A stretch of DNA of 64,000 nt. It comes from Marinifilum caeruleilacunae (GTDB taxonomy: Bacteria; Bacteroidota; Bacteroidia; Bacteroidales; Marinifilaceae). The stretch's first letter is position 1, and each line of letters starts with the position of its first letter. Location: positions 124,531-188,530 of the forward strand of contig NZ_RZNH01000004.1 of NCBI RefSeq assembly GCF_013141825.1. The letters are read 5' to 3'. The translations under genes and the position numbers were made by a program. Below the pieces are notes generated by a model. The model ran no database searches. It saw only the letters and a list, made by a program, of their open reading frames with translations, and was not told where the DNA came from. Shown here piece by piece: positions 16,040 through 25,735 of the stretch.

Positions 16040-17245
16040 TTACAATCCCAATTTGTTTTTCATTTCTTTCGACAAAGCATCTTTGTGAATCATGAATGAC
16101 ATGGTTTTGTATGCAACAAATGGATATGAAGCATAGAAATAACCATTGTACTTGTTGCTATCGTCAGCCCAAGAGTTTTTCACGATGAAATACTTGTTGT
16201 CTTTCTGATCTTTTGCGATACCAACAATGTGCATACCGTGATCGTCAGTAGTTGTGTAGTTATCGTAAGCAACCTGGCGCATTTCCTGGGTGATTTTCTT
16301 TTCTGTTACAGGACCTGCATCACCGCTTAATTTGGCAGCTTTCTCAGTTTTAGAAAGAGATTCCCACTTAGAAATTTCAGAGTCAGACATGTTTTTAGTT
16401 TCAGTTTCAGGAACAATAGCAATTCCTTTTCTGTACATGAAACCTTTTTCGCTAACATCCGAAGCCCAACCAATGGTATATCCATCCATGATTGCTTTTT
16501 CCATGATTTCCATCATTTCATTCATAGGAACATTGTATACTTCGTCCCACAACCAGTTATCAGGTACTTCGATAATGAATTTTTCGTAGAATGGGTGATG
16601 TGTATAAGATGAAATCTCGATATAGTCATCAGCATTAAGACCAACAAAATCTTTGGCGAATGATTTTGGAGTATACTCTTTTCCTTCGTATTCGAATTTT
16701 TCAGGCTTTTCTCCTAAGTATGCATCCAAAATTCCATCGAATCCTACGTGCCACACCGGAGTTAATTTCTTATTTCTGTTTTTGATTACTGCAGTTACAT
16801 AGTCATTTAAAACAGCATCCAATTCACCATGAGTATGACCTTGCTCGCCATAGTTTAGTCCTTCGTAAACTCCTTCAGGAACAATACCATAGTTTTTAAG
16901 CACATAAGTTACATCGTGGAATGCTCCACCGCCTCCAAAGTTGAAGTTACCATGCATTCTTACGTGTCTTTTTGCTTTATCTGAGTAACAGTTGTACACT
17001 ACAAACATTTCAGACAAATCTACTTCAGGCTTACCCATTCTCATCATTTCCGATTCGATGAATGATAATCCTGAGAAAGACCAACAAGTACCAGATCTGT
17101 GCTGATCTTTTACAGATGTTGCTGGTAATCTTTTGATATCAGTAAACTGATAAGCTTCTTTTTTCTCTTCTTTTTTTTCACCAGCAGTCGCCGAAAAAGC
17201 CAATCCTGCTGCTAAAAGTCCAACGCTTAAGAATTTTAATTTCAT
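16040..17245 (-). CDS. C1 family cysteine peptidase, aminopeptidase C/bleomycin-hydrolase type
   Basis: 401 residues with a signal peptide (ends ...ATAGEKK). The catalytic Cys is in DQHRSGTCWSFSGLSFIESE (Cys ~54), the His in DDHGMHIVGIAKD (~340) and the Asn in IVKNSWADD (~361), the papain-like triad with the oxyanion Gln of the DQ motif. Spacing and the ELSEMF-like stretch (DLSEMFVVYNCYSDKA) match the aminopeptidase C branch, here in a secreted form common in Bacteroidota. Monocistronic, with a clear promoter at 17381-17410. Probably degrades peptides in the periplasm. Confidence 0.88.
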   Translation of the reverse strand: MKLKFLSVGLLAAGLAFSATAGEKKEEKKEAYQFTDIKRLPATSVKDQHRSGTCWSFSGLSFIESEMMRMGKPEVDLSEMFVVYNCYSDKAKRHVRMHGNFNFGGGGAFHDVTYVLKNYGIVPEGVYEGLNYGEQGHTHGELDAVLNDYVTAVIKNRNKKLTPVWHVGFDGILDAYLGEKPEKFEYEGKEYTPKSFAKDFVGLNADDYIEISSYTHHPFYEKFIIEVPDNWLWDEVYNVPMNEMMEIMEKAIMDGYTIGWASDVSEKGFMYRKGIAIVPETETKNMSDSEISKWESLSKTEKAAKLSGDAGPVTEKKITQEMRQVAYDNYTTTDDHGMHIVGIAKDQKDNKYFIVKNSWADDSNKYNGYFYASYPFVAYKTMSFMIHKDALSKEMKNKLGL

Positions 17246-17380
17246 TTGTTTATAATTTAGTGTTCACCTGGTAATACATATCCATTAATTTAAAAACATC
17301 AATTCATCATGCCCCTAATCAATTCATGATCAATTAACAATGAACATGTAATATTTTGTGATTATGTATTCAAACGCTTG

Positions 17381-17410
17381 CAAAATTAACAAAACGAAGA
17401 GCTTAAACAA
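17381..17410 (-). promoter_or_regulatory. Bacteroidota promoter for the C1 peptidase
   Basis: TTG at 17408-17410, 19-bp spacer, TAATTTTG at 17381-17388 on the minus strand. The start would give a ~130-nt leader before the ATG at 17245. Confidence 0.65.
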
Positions 17411-17528
17411 GGACTAATGTCAGTTTAATAGCGTTTATTTGCTGGGAACGTATATTTGTAGCTTCATTTGGTAAAAACCAATTTTCATTGATAAAAATAC
17501 TTTTGTCCTGTCAATTGTTTCCATAAAA

Positions 17529-17557
17529 AAATGAGAGCACTTGTAATACTCTCATTT
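17529..17557 (-). terminator. Terminator after the cytidylate-kinase-like gene
   Basis: AAATGAGAG / CTCTCATTT stem with an 11-nt loop and a T-rich minus-strand tail. Confidence 0.75.
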
Positions 17558-17583
17558 CAATAATATATGATATTAGACCGATT

Positions 17584-18300
17584 CTAGCCCATCACAATTT
17601 GCTTGCCTAGCACTCCTTTTTGCTGCATTAAATTCACGCAGGAGTTTACAATATTTTCCTCATCTAAATTCTTTGAATTATAGATAACATCGAAAACCGT
17701 ATTTGGCAATGCCTCTTTGTTAAAATAGTTTCTTAGAATCTCTCTTTTTTTATCGATTTCTTCGGCATACTTCAGCATCTCTTCCATACTCAAATTGTAG
17801 ATTTTCTGTAACTGAGATGCTCTCCACTCCAAGGGAGCCTGCAATTTAATATGAAATGATCTCTCGATATCGTTGGTAAGGACAACCCCTCCTCTACCAA
17901 TAATAATACAATTGCCTTTACAGGCAAATGAGCGCACTACCTCGGCAATGGTCTTTTTAATTTTTCTGTCGCTCTGATAATACTTACTGGACAGAGCTGA
18001 TAAAATCTCATCCCAGGTTGATTTTTCTTTTGAATTGAAGACATATTCAATTTTAGCGGGATCCAAATTTAATTCCTTAGCCGATCGCTCCAGAATTTCT
18101 TTGGTTAAAACATTCCATCTCTTTCCGGTTTTTGCGCTTAGCTTGGCTGCCAGGCTATTGGCGATATTAATCGCAGTGCAACCGCATTCACGTGAGATGG
18201 TAACAACAGGTCCTTCGCAAAACATTTCCTTTTTGGGATCAATAATTTTGGATTCGAACCTTTTTTCCATGTACTTTAACAAAATATTGTCCATATCCAC
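17584..18300 (-). CDS. Cytidylate kinase-like family protein
   Basis: 238 residues of the AAK_6 / cytidylate-kinase-like family. The N-terminal phosphate loop is non-canonical (VVTISRECGCTAINIANSL, about residues 28-46), and the second landmark is CIIIGRGGVVLTND (~131-144). It ends with helices typical of the family (KREILRNYF). The true substrate of this subfamily is not settled, and it is not the housekeeping Cmk, which has a GxxGxGKS loop. Monocistronic, with a terminator downstream. Confidence 0.75.
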   Translation of the reverse strand: MDMDNILLKYMEKRFESKIIDPKKEMFCEGPVVTISRECGCTAINIANSLAAKLSAKTGKRWNVLTKEILERSAKELNLDPAKIEYVFNSKEKSTWDEILSALSSKYYQSDRKIKKTIAEVVRSFACKGNCIIIGRGGVVLTNDIERSFHIKLQAPLEWRASQLQKIYNLSMEEMLKYAEEIDKKREILRNYFNKEALPNTVFDVIYNSKNLDEENIVNSCVNLMQQKGVLGKQIVMG

Positions 18301-18462
18301 CTCCTAATTAGTTAGTTTAACTCTTTATAATTTAAGCTTTTTTATGCAAAAAAGAAAATGAATTGGCTCGGTTCTTGTTATGTAGAGTGATTATTTAAAA
18401 GAAGAAATCGTTAATTTTATAAATTTGTAATTCATAAATTACGCTTACCAAAATAGAAGAGA

Positions 18463-20448
18463 ATGCGCAATAAGTTTGTCCTGATTATTTTTACCCTTAT
18501 CATATCGATATCACCTCTGGTTTCAGAGGCTCAATTAAACACCAATAATATTTTTGACAAAGGTCGAAGTGCAATTTATTTCGATGATTATACCGAAGCC
18601 ATTAACAAATTCAACGATATCATCAGGGTAAAACCCTACCTGCCAGAACCCTACTTTTTTAGAGGTTTGGCAAAATCTCACCTCGAAGATTACAATGGTG
18701 CCATAGTTGATTATACCAAAGCCATCGAGTTAAATCCGAACTACACATTTGCCTATCTGTATCGTGGAATTGCTAAAAATGCCCTCAAAAGGTTCGAAGA
18801 CGCGATTATTGATTTCGATATGGCCATTGAATTTAAACCCAACATGGCCGATATCTACTTTAGTAAGGCAAACAGCTTGTTATCATTAAAAAAATACAAG
18901 AAGGCCGAAAAGAATTATTCAAAGGCAATTTATATCGATCCCGAAATTATGGGTGCCTATTTAAACCGGTCCATTGTTCGGGAAAACCTGGATGATATCG
19001 ATGGTGCAATAAAGGATTGTAACAAAGCCATACAATTGAATAATTTCTCGGCTCATGCTTTTGGAAACAGAGGCTATCTTAAATTCAAGAAAGAAGAATA
19101 CGACGAAGCCATAAAAGATTATAATCGTGCCTTAAAAATAGAGCCAGAAAATACAAGAGTGCTTATGGCAAGAGCTTTTACCAATTACCAGCTAAAAGAT
19201 TTGCAAGGCACAATGGATGACTACAATAAAGTTCTCGAGATAGACCCAAACAATGCACACTGCTATTACAATCGTGCACTGTTAAAATCGGAAATTGGCG
19301 ATTACAATTCAGCCATTGAAGATTTTAATAATGTATTGGAGATGAATCCGGATAACATGTTGATTTACTTTAACAGGGGATTTGTAAAGATGGATATTGG
19401 TGATTTGTATGGTGCAATGGATGATTTTAGCACTGCCATTCGAATTTATCCTGATTTTGCGAAAGCCTATTTAGCCAGGGCATCGGTTAAGCGCGATTTG
19501 AATGATGAGAAAGGTGCAATGAAAGATCGCTACCAGGCTCTTCAAATTATCGACAGGTACAAGGCAATGAAGAACGAAGGCAAAATGTCGGCTTTTGTAG
19601 ATACTACCGAAAACTTTCAGCGTTTGATCGACCTGAATTCAAGAGAGTCCTTTACCGAAGAAGTTATTAAAGGGAGAGTACAAGATAAACGTGTGAGTAT
19701 TGAGCTGGAGAATAACTTCCACATTACTCATTTAAGTATGGATAGTTTGCGAGCTGGTAAAATTCAATACTACGATCAAACGATCATGAAATACAACCAG
19801 AAACAAAATTATCATCCGGCTTTCACCATATCTAACCATAACAGAAGATACCCGAAAGCATTGGTCGACAAACAGGTTTCACTTGCTCAAAAACAGATTG
19901 AATCGGAAGAAGCAAGTGCTTATTTCCACCGAGGCAGCTACCAGTTAATGGATAGGAAATACAACAAAGCCATAGCTGATTTCAATAAAGCACTGGAGAA
20001 GGATCCAAGCTTTTTATTCGCATATTTTAACCGTGCCAATGCACTTGTTGCGATGACCGATTACATTCAGTCCATAGGTGGTGGAGCCGAATCGGTTGTG
20101 AGTTTAAGACCCGATGAAAACAAAAATAAAAATGAGGTAATTGTTGATTATTCAAGCGCAATAAAAGATTATACCAAGGTGATACAATTGGACCCTTCGT
20201 TTAGCTTTGCCATATTTAACAGGGCCAATGCCTACGCCAAATCGAAACAGTTTAAAAGAGCGATTGCTGACTATGATTGGGCCTTACAGCTGGACTCCAA
20301 CTTTAAAGAAGCCTATTACAATCGAGGTTTGATTTACCTTTTCTTAGATGATAAAGCGTTGGCTTATGAAGATTTAAGTAAGGCAGGTGAACTCGGGTTA
20401 ATCGATGCTTACAACGTAATTAAGCGTTACTGTAATAAACCAGACTAA
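18463..20448 (+). CDS. TPR-repeat protein, exported
   Basis: 661 residues: a signal peptide (ends PLVSEAQLN), then about nine tandem TPR units (residues ~28-355; e.g. AYLYRGIAKNALKRFEDAII), a ~120-residue non-repeat linker (~365-480), and three to four more TPRs to the C-terminus. TPR units have the usual G8/A20/P32 positions (EIDPNNAHCYYNRALLKSEI). TPR arrays are protein-interaction scaffolds in the periplasm. The rarA gene follows after only 14 nt, so both may be on one transcript although the functions look unrelated. A TAAATTTG -7-like element lies at 18420-18427 without a clear -33 box. Confidence 0.85.
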   Translation: MRNKFVLIIFTLIISISPLVSEAQLNTNNIFDKGRSAIYFDDYTEAINKFNDIIRVKPYLPEPYFFRGLAKSHLEDYNGAIVDYTKAIELNPNYTFAYLYRGIAKNALKRFEDAIIDFDMAIEFKPNMADIYFSKANSLLSLKKYKKAEKNYSKAIYIDPEIMGAYLNRSIVRENLDDIDGAIKDCNKAIQLNNFSAHAFGNRGYLKFKKEEYDEAIKDYNRALKIEPENTRVLMARAFTNYQLKDLQGTMDDYNKVLEIDPNNAHCYYNRALLKSEIGDYNSAIEDFNNVLEMNPDNMLIYFNRGFVKMDIGDLYGAMDDFSTAIRIYPDFAKAYLARASVKRDLNDEKGAMKDRYQALQIIDRYKAMKNEGKMSAFVDTTENFQRLIDLNSRESFTEEVIKGRVQDKRVSIELENNFHITHLSMDSLRAGKIQYYDQTIMKYNQKQNYHPAFTISNHNRRYPKALVDKQVSLAQKQIESEEASAYFHRGSYQLMDRKYNKAIADFNKALEKDPSFLFAYFNRANALVAMTDYIQSIGGGAESVVSLRPDENKNKNEVIVDYSSAIKDYTKVIQLDPSFSFAIFNRANAYAKSKQFKRAIADYDWALQLDSNFKEAYYNRGLIYLFLDDKALAYEDLSKAGELGLIDAYNVIKRYCNKPD

Positions 20449-20462
20449 AGAATTAAATCAAA

Positions 20463-21737
20463 ATGACTCCAAATCAACCTTTAGCTGAACGACTTCGGCC
20501 AAAAGATTTATCGAATTATCTTGGACAAAAGCATCTTGTTGGAGAGAAAGCGGTACTGCGTAAAATGATTGAATCGGGTAACATCTCTTCTTTTATTTTA
20601 TGGGGACCTCCTGGGGTGGGAAAAACAACACTGGCAAAGATTATAGCCAACCAGCTCAATCGACCGTTTTATACACTGTCGGCAGTAAATTCAGGGGTAA
20701 AAGATGTGCGTGAAGTGATCTCAAAAGCTGAAAGCCAGCGCTTTTTCTCAGCTCCAAATCCCATTCTATTTATCGATGAGATTCACCGTTTTAGCAAATC
20801 GCAACAAGATTCGTTGTTGGGAGCTGTAGAAAATGGAACAGTAACTCTCATTGGTGCAACCACAGAAAATCCTTCTTTCGAAGTGATTTCGCCCTTGCTT
20901 TCGAGATGCCAGGTTTATGTATTAAAGGCACAGGAAAAGGAAGAATTGGAATTCTTAATTGATCATGCAATCGAGAATGATTCCTATCTGAAAGAAAGAA
21001 ACATTAAGGTTGAAGAAAAAGATGCACTGCTTAAATTTTCGGGTGGGGACGCAAGAAAACTTCTCAATATTCTGGAATTGGTAGTCAACTCGCAAACCAG
21101 CGAAGAAATTCATATTACCAACGAACTGGTAACAAAGGAGCTTCAGGAAAATCCCTCCATGTATGATAAAGATGGGGAACAGCATTACGATATTGCCTCT
21201 GCCCTGATTAAATCGATTCGAGGAAGTGACCCAGATGCTGCAGTTTATTGGCTTGCCAGGATGATTGAAGGTGGTGAAGATCCTAAATTTATTGCTCGTC
21301 GATTGGTGATTTCGGCCAGTGAAGATATTGGCCTTGCCAACCCCAATGCCTTGCTACTCGCCAATGCATGTTTTCAGGCTGTAAACCTGGTTGGAATGCC
21401 AGAATCCAGAATTATTTTATCGGAAGCTGCCATTTACCTTGCAACTTCTCCAAAGAGTAATGCTTCCTACCTGGCCATTAAGAAGGCACAAGCTTTGGTC
21501 AAAGAAACAGGTAATTTATCGGTGCCTTTACACCTAAGAAATGCACCAACAAAACTGATGAAGAACCTGGATTATGGCAAGAATTACAAATACTCGCACG
21601 ATTATCCGGGAAACTTTGTAGAGCAAGACTATCTGCCAAAAGAGATTATAAATCAAAGATTATATATCCCACAGCAAAATGCACAAGAGTCAAAAATTTG
21701 GGAGAGATTAAAAAATTGGTGGAAGAATCGATTCTAA
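20463..21737 (+). CDS. rarA: Replication-associated recombination protein A (RarA/MgsA)
   Basis: 424 residues, AAA+ ATPase. LAERLRPKDLSNYLGQKHLVG opens the protein as in all RarA/WRNIP1 proteins, Walker A is GPPGVGKTTLA (~48-58), Walker B is ILFIDEIHRFSKSQQD, sensor 1 is LIGATTENPSFEV. The C-terminal clamp-loader-like tetramerisation domain follows (HYDIASALIKSIRGSDPDAA; GGEDPKFIARRLVI). Acts at stalled replication forks. Confidence 0.93.
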   Translation: MTPNQPLAERLRPKDLSNYLGQKHLVGEKAVLRKMIESGNISSFILWGPPGVGKTTLAKIIANQLNRPFYTLSAVNSGVKDVREVISKAESQRFFSAPNPILFIDEIHRFSKSQQDSLLGAVENGTVTLIGATTENPSFEVISPLLSRCQVYVLKAQEKEELEFLIDHAIENDSYLKERNIKVEEKDALLKFSGGDARKLLNILELVVNSQTSEEIHITNELVTKELQENPSMYDKDGEQHYDIASALIKSIRGSDPDAAVYWLARMIEGGEDPKFIARRLVISASEDIGLANPNALLLANACFQAVNLVGMPESRIILSEAAIYLATSPKSNASYLAIKKAQALVKETGNLSVPLHLRNAPTKLMKNLDYGKNYKYSHDYPGNFVEQDYLPKEIINQRLYIPQQNAQESKIWERLKNWWKNRF

Positions 21738-21772
21738 AATGTTTACTTTTGCCCTGAATAAAATTGAATATC

Positions 21773-22591
21773 ATGATTAAAAATATTCCAAATATCAAAC
21801 ACGCAAATAGTGGTAACTTTTTCCTTTTGGCCGGACCATGTGCCATTGAAGGGGAAGAAATTGCCATGAGAATTGCCGAGAGAGTTGTTGAAATTACCAA
21901 CAAACTTGAAATTCCTTACATTTTTAAAGGTTCGTACAGAAAAGCAAACCGATCGAGACTGGATTCTTTTTCGGGCATTGGTGATGAAAAAGCTCTAAAA
22001 ATCCTGAAAAAGGTAAGCGATACTTTTGGAGTACCAACTGTAACCGACATTCACAGCGCAGAAGAAGCTGCTATGGCGGCTGAATATGTTGATGTATTGC
22101 AGATTCCGGCTTTCCTATGTCGTCAGACAGATCTATTGGTTGCTGCAGCGAAAACGGGTAAGGTTGTGAATATCAAAAAAGGTCAGTTTTTGGCTGCTGA
22201 ATCGATGAAATTTGCCGTTACCAAAGTTCGTGAATCGGGCAACGACCAGGTGGTTCTTACCGATCGTGGTAATATGTTTGGCTACCAGGATATGATTGTA
22301 GATTACAGGGGAATTCCTGTGATGCAGGAAAACAATTGTCCGGTAGTTTTGGACATCACCCACTCTTTGCAACAGCCAAACCAGGCTGGTGGAGTAACAG
22401 GTGGACGTCCTGAGCTAATTGAAACAGTTGCCAAAGCAGGTATTGCAGTAGGTGTTGATGGAATCTTTATCGAAACACATCCTGATCCTGCCAATGCTAA
22501 ATCTGATGGAGCAAACATGTTGCATCTTGACTACCTTGAAGATTTGCTTACCAAACTTGTGGCAATCAGAAAAACGATCAATCAGTTCTAG
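21773..22591 (+). CDS. kdsA: 3-deoxy-8-phosphooctulonate synthase (KDO-8-P synthase)
   Basis: 272 residues from the ATG at 21773; an in-frame TTG 9 nt upstream is the other possible start. Condenses phosphoenolpyruvate with arabinose 5-phosphate for the Kdo sugar of lipopolysaccharide. KdsA landmarks: LLAGPCAIEGEE, FKGSYRKANRSRLDSFSG, VDVLQIPAFLCRQTDLLVAA, LTDRGNMFGYQD and the C-terminal GVDGIFIETHPDPANAKSDG. The absence of a Cys near residue 11 of the family numbering cannot be judged safely here, so metal dependence is left open. A TACTTTTG -7-like element lies at 21744-21751. Confidence 0.93.
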   Translation: MIKNIPNIKHANSGNFFLLAGPCAIEGEEIAMRIAERVVEITNKLEIPYIFKGSYRKANRSRLDSFSGIGDEKALKILKKVSDTFGVPTVTDIHSAEEAAMAAEYVDVLQIPAFLCRQTDLLVAAAKTGKVVNIKKGQFLAAESMKFAVTKVRESGNDQVVLTDRGNMFGYQDMIVDYRGIPVMQENNCPVVLDITHSLQQPNQAGGVTGGRPELIETVAKAGIAVGVDGIFIETHPDPANAKSDGANMLHLDYLEDLLTKLVAIRKTINQF

Positions 22592-22614
22592 AAGAACAGA
22601 ATAGATATCATACA

Positions 22615-22640
22615 AAAGATCCGGCCTAAGCCGGATCTTT
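22615..22640. terminator. Bidirectional terminator between kdsA and hydA
   Basis: AAAGATCCGG-CCTAAG-CCGGATCTTT, 10-bp stem, with T's on the plus side (TTTCTTTTT) and a weaker minus side. Confidence 0.85.
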
Positions 22641-22664
22641 CTTTTTACACAAAATTACCATTTT

Positions 22665-24455
22665 CTAGTACTGCTCACGCTTCACATAACTGGTGTGAAG
22701 TAACTTGTGAGATTTATGACTTAGAGGTTCTTCAAGGAAGTCTTTGTAAATCTGAACAATTTCAGGATTCTCGTGCGATTTTCTAATTGGCAGTTCGCAA
22801 TCTTCAGCATAAATGGCTTCCATACGTTTCATACGTACTTCATCATCTACTGGGTAAGGCTGACCACCACCTCCCAGGCAACCACCCGGACAGGCCATGA
22901 TTTCCACGAAATGATAGAATCTTTCACCATTCTTGATGTCATCCATTAAACGATGTGCATTTTCCAAACCATTTGTAATGGCACATTTCAGCTCAACACC
23001 TTCAAGGAAATTCCAGTCTGCAACTGTTCCTTCAATCTTAATCGAAGCTTCCTTAACGCCTTCAAGACCACGAACAGGAAGAATTTCAAGATTTTCGAAA
23101 GGTACTTCCCTGCCAGTAATAATTTCGTAAGCAGTACGAAGAGCTGCTTCCATTACACCACCGGTAGCACCAAAGATGATACCAGCTCCGGAACCTGTAC
23201 CCATAATTGAATCGTAGTTCTCATCGCTTAGCTTTTCGAACTCGATACCCGCTTGTCTGATCATTACTGCCAATTCACGAGTTGTCAGAACGTAATCCAC
23301 ATCCTTATACCCACTATCCTTCATCTCTGGACGGTTGGCTTCGTATTTTTTCGCCGTACAAGGCATAATGGATACGGATATGATATTTTGAGGCTCAACA
23401 CCAATGTTTTTAGCGTAATAAGTTTTCGCCAATGCGCCAAACATCTGCTGAGGCGATTTACAAGTTGAAAGATTTGGCAAATACTCAGGGTATTTGTGTT
23501 CGATGTATTTCACCCAACCTGGCGAACATGAAGTTGCCATAGGAAGAGCTACATCAGGATCATCTTCTACCAATGCACGCTTCAACCTGGTCAACAACTC
23601 GGTTCCTTCTTCCATAATGGTAAGGTCGGCAGTAAAATCGGTATCCAAAACAGAATCGAAACCTAAACGACGAAGAGCCGATACCATTTTACCAGTTACG
23701 CGAGTCCCAGCACCCAAGCCAAGTTCCTCACCTAAACCAATACGAACAGCCGGAGCGGTTTGTACCACAACATGAGTATCAGGATCTGCGATGGCATCCC
23801 ATACCTTCTCAACATATGATTTTTCGGTTAAAGCACCAGTTGGACAGTGAACGATACACTGGCCACAATTTGTACAAACTACCTCATCAAGGGCACGATC
23901 GAATACAGTCGAAATTTTCATTTCCGATCCTTTGTGTGCTACCGCAATTGCACCTACACTTTGAATTTCGGCACATGTGCGAACACATCTCTGACAACGA
24001 ATACATTTTGAATCATCTTTCTCCAATGCAGGAGAAATTCTGTCAACCGTATAGTTTTTATCAGGTACCAAATCGATAAAATCCTGGTTGGTAATCTGAT
24101 ACTCAGCGGAAAGTTCCTGCAATTCGCAGTGACCGTTTCGATAACACTTGGTACACTCCTCGTTGTGCTCGGTAAGCAACAATTCGATGATGTGCTTACG
24201 ACAGTTACGTACTTTAAGGGTATTTGTATTAATTTCCATGCCTTCTGATACAGGCATTGCACAAGATGCAACAAGCTTATTGTTTCCAACTTGTTCTACT
24301 ACACAAACACGACAGTTACCTGCAACGCAAAGGTCTTTGTGATAGCATAAGGTTGGTATTTTAATATGGAGTTTTTCTGCTGCTTCGAGAATGGTTTTTC
24401 CCTCTTCTACGCTAACAGCTATTCCATTGATTGTTAAATTTACCATGTTTGACAT
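22665..24455 (-). CDS. hydA: [FeFe]-hydrogenase catalytic subunit of a HydABC-type complex
   Basis: 596 residues. N-terminal [2Fe-2S] plant-type domain (C37/C48/C51 region: LCYHKDLCVAGNCRVC), a His-ligated [4Fe-4S] region with CTKCYRNGHCELQ, two further [4Fe-4S] clusters (CIRCQRCVRTC and CTNCGQCIVHCPTG), then the H-cluster: TSCSPGW, MPCTAKKYE and ACPGGCLGGGGQ. In trimeric HydABC complexes this subunit makes H2 while using NADH and reduced ferredoxin together (electron bifurcation). An alternative start is M4. hydB lies 46 nt upstream and hydC 46 nt before that. No maturation genes (hydEFG) in the window. Confidence 0.93.
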   Translation of the reverse strand: MSNMVNLTINGIAVSVEEGKTILEAAEKLHIKIPTLCYHKDLCVAGNCRVCVVEQVGNNKLVASCAMPVSEGMEINTNTLKVRNCRKHIIELLLTEHNEECTKCYRNGHCELQELSAEYQITNQDFIDLVPDKNYTVDRISPALEKDDSKCIRCQRCVRTCAEIQSVGAIAVAHKGSEMKISTVFDRALDEVVCTNCGQCIVHCPTGALTEKSYVEKVWDAIADPDTHVVVQTAPAVRIGLGEELGLGAGTRVTGKMVSALRRLGFDSVLDTDFTADLTIMEEGTELLTRLKRALVEDDPDVALPMATSCSPGWVKYIEHKYPEYLPNLSTCKSPQQMFGALAKTYYAKNIGVEPQNIISVSIMPCTAKKYEANRPEMKDSGYKDVDYVLTTRELAVMIRQAGIEFEKLSDENYDSIMGTGSGAGIIFGATGGVMEAALRTAYEIITGREVPFENLEILPVRGLEGVKEASIKIEGTVADWNFLEGVELKCAITNGLENAHRLMDDIKNGERFYHFVEIMACPGGCLGGGGQPYPVDDEVRMKRMEAIYAEDCELPIRKSHENPEIVQIYKDFLEEPLSHKSHKLLHTSYVKREQY

Positions 24456-24501
24456 ATCAAATTTCTTTTTAATGGTTTAAATAAATTGGAATTAGCTCTT
24501 G

Positions 24502-25689
24502 TTAGTAAATCATTTCCTCACGGAAATTTTCTACAATCGAAGAGAATGAATTTGCCACTGACTGGCCCAAACCACATTTTGCAGTCAACTTCATGGTATC
24601 TGTAAGTTTAAGCAAATGATCAAGATAAGAGGCAGGTTTTTCGCCGCGTTTCACAGCTTTAATCCCTTTTAATAGTTGCTGACAACCAACTCTACAAGGA
24701 GTACATTGTCCGCATGATTCCTCCTCAAAGAAATCAAGGTAATTATTCAATACATTGTACATTGAGCGGGAACTGTTGAAGATCATCATCGATCCTCCTG
24801 TAGGTAATGAAATACCTGTTAGTTTTCCCTGGTATCCAATGGTTGTTTTTCCAAATCGTTTACGAGGCACAAGGAAACCCGAAGCACCACCAACCTGAAC
24901 TGCTTTGGTGTCACCATCACCAAAATCGTCCACGAAATCTTGTACCGTCATCCCCAATTCAAGCTCATAAATACCTGGAATAGGAGTATCTCCAGAAACT
25001 GAAAACACTTTCGATCCGCGTGAATCTTTCACACCCAACTCGCGGAATTTCTTAGCACCATACTTCAGAATGGTATATGAATGTGCTAAAGTTTCAACAT
25101 TATTAATAACCGTTGGTTTATTCATGTAACCAATCTCGGTTGGGAAAGGTGGTTTATTTCTAGGCTCACCGCGTTTTCCTTCCATCGATTCAAACAGAGC
25201 ACTCTCCTCACCACAGATGTATGCACCGCTACCCATGAAAATTTCCACACGGAAATCTAAACCTAGTTCATCTAATATATCATGAAACTTTCTTAGCTCC
25301 TTTTTTAGGTTTGGAACCAAGAATCTATATTCTCCTCTTAAATAAATATAGCCTTTCTTTGAACCTATAATTTGGGCACAAACAGCCATTCCGGATAAAA
25401 CTTTATGAGGCACCCTGGTTAGAATTTCTCTATCCTTAAAAGTTCCCGGTTCGCCTTCGTCGGCATTACATATTACGTATTTCTCTTTATCTTTTTGTTC
25501 GGCAGTTAATTTCCATTTTAAACCTGTTGGAAATCCTGCTCCCCCTCTACCCTTGAGACCGGAGTTAACCATCTCATTTATTACTTCCTGATTGGACCTT
25601 GCCAATGCATTTCTTAGAATCTCTTTACAATCTTGCTCATTCTTAAAGATAAGGTCGATTCTATGAAGATGTTTTTTAGTTGTTGTCAT
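24502..25689 (-). CDS. hydB: NuoF/HydB-like NADH-binding flavoprotein subunit of the hydrogenase
   Basis: 395 residues. The FMN/NADH domain starts with GLKGRGGAGFPTGLKWK (~45-61); YICGEESALFESMEGKRGEPR is the NADH site; a [4Fe-4S] site lies in EESCGQCTPCRVGC (~327-340) with the fourth Cys in AKCGLGQ. It has neither the N-terminal thioredoxin-like domain nor the C-terminal two-cluster ferredoxin tail of Thermotoga HydB (~600 aa), so the complex is a slimmed version. Binds NAD(H) and passes electrons to HydA. Confidence 0.9.
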   Translation of the reverse strand: MTTTKKHLHRIDLIFKNEQDCKEILRNALARSNQEVINEMVNSGLKGRGGAGFPTGLKWKLTAEQKDKEKYVICNADEGEPGTFKDREILTRVPHKVLSGMAVCAQIIGSKKGYIYLRGEYRFLVPNLKKELRKFHDILDELGLDFRVEIFMGSGAYICGEESALFESMEGKRGEPRNKPPFPTEIGYMNKPTVINNVETLAHSYTILKYGAKKFRELGVKDSRGSKVFSVSGDTPIPGIYELELGMTVQDFVDDFGDGDTKAVQVGGASGFLVPRKRFGKTTIGYQGKLTGISLPTGGSMMIFNSSRSMYNVLNNYLDFFEEESCGQCTPCRVGCQQLLKGIKAVKRGEKPASYLDHLLKLTDTMKLTAKCGLGQSVANSFSSIVENFREEMIY

Positions 25690-25735
25690 ACCTAAGGGTA
25701 TTTAGAATGTTAGTTTTGCTTTACAAATGTTAGTG

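Larger units (their letters stand above)
17246..17583. other. 338-bp intergenic region
   Basis: No coding frame. Contains the C1 peptidase promoter (17381-17410) and the terminator of the kinase-like gene (17529-17557); the rest is AT-rich with short ATTCATGATCAATT-like repeats near 17310-17340. Confidence 0.6.

Noticed and set aside
21716-21751. Full -33/-7 promoter for kdsA
   Set aside because: TACTTTTG is present, but the nearest upstream TTG is 25 bp away, outside the usual spacing.
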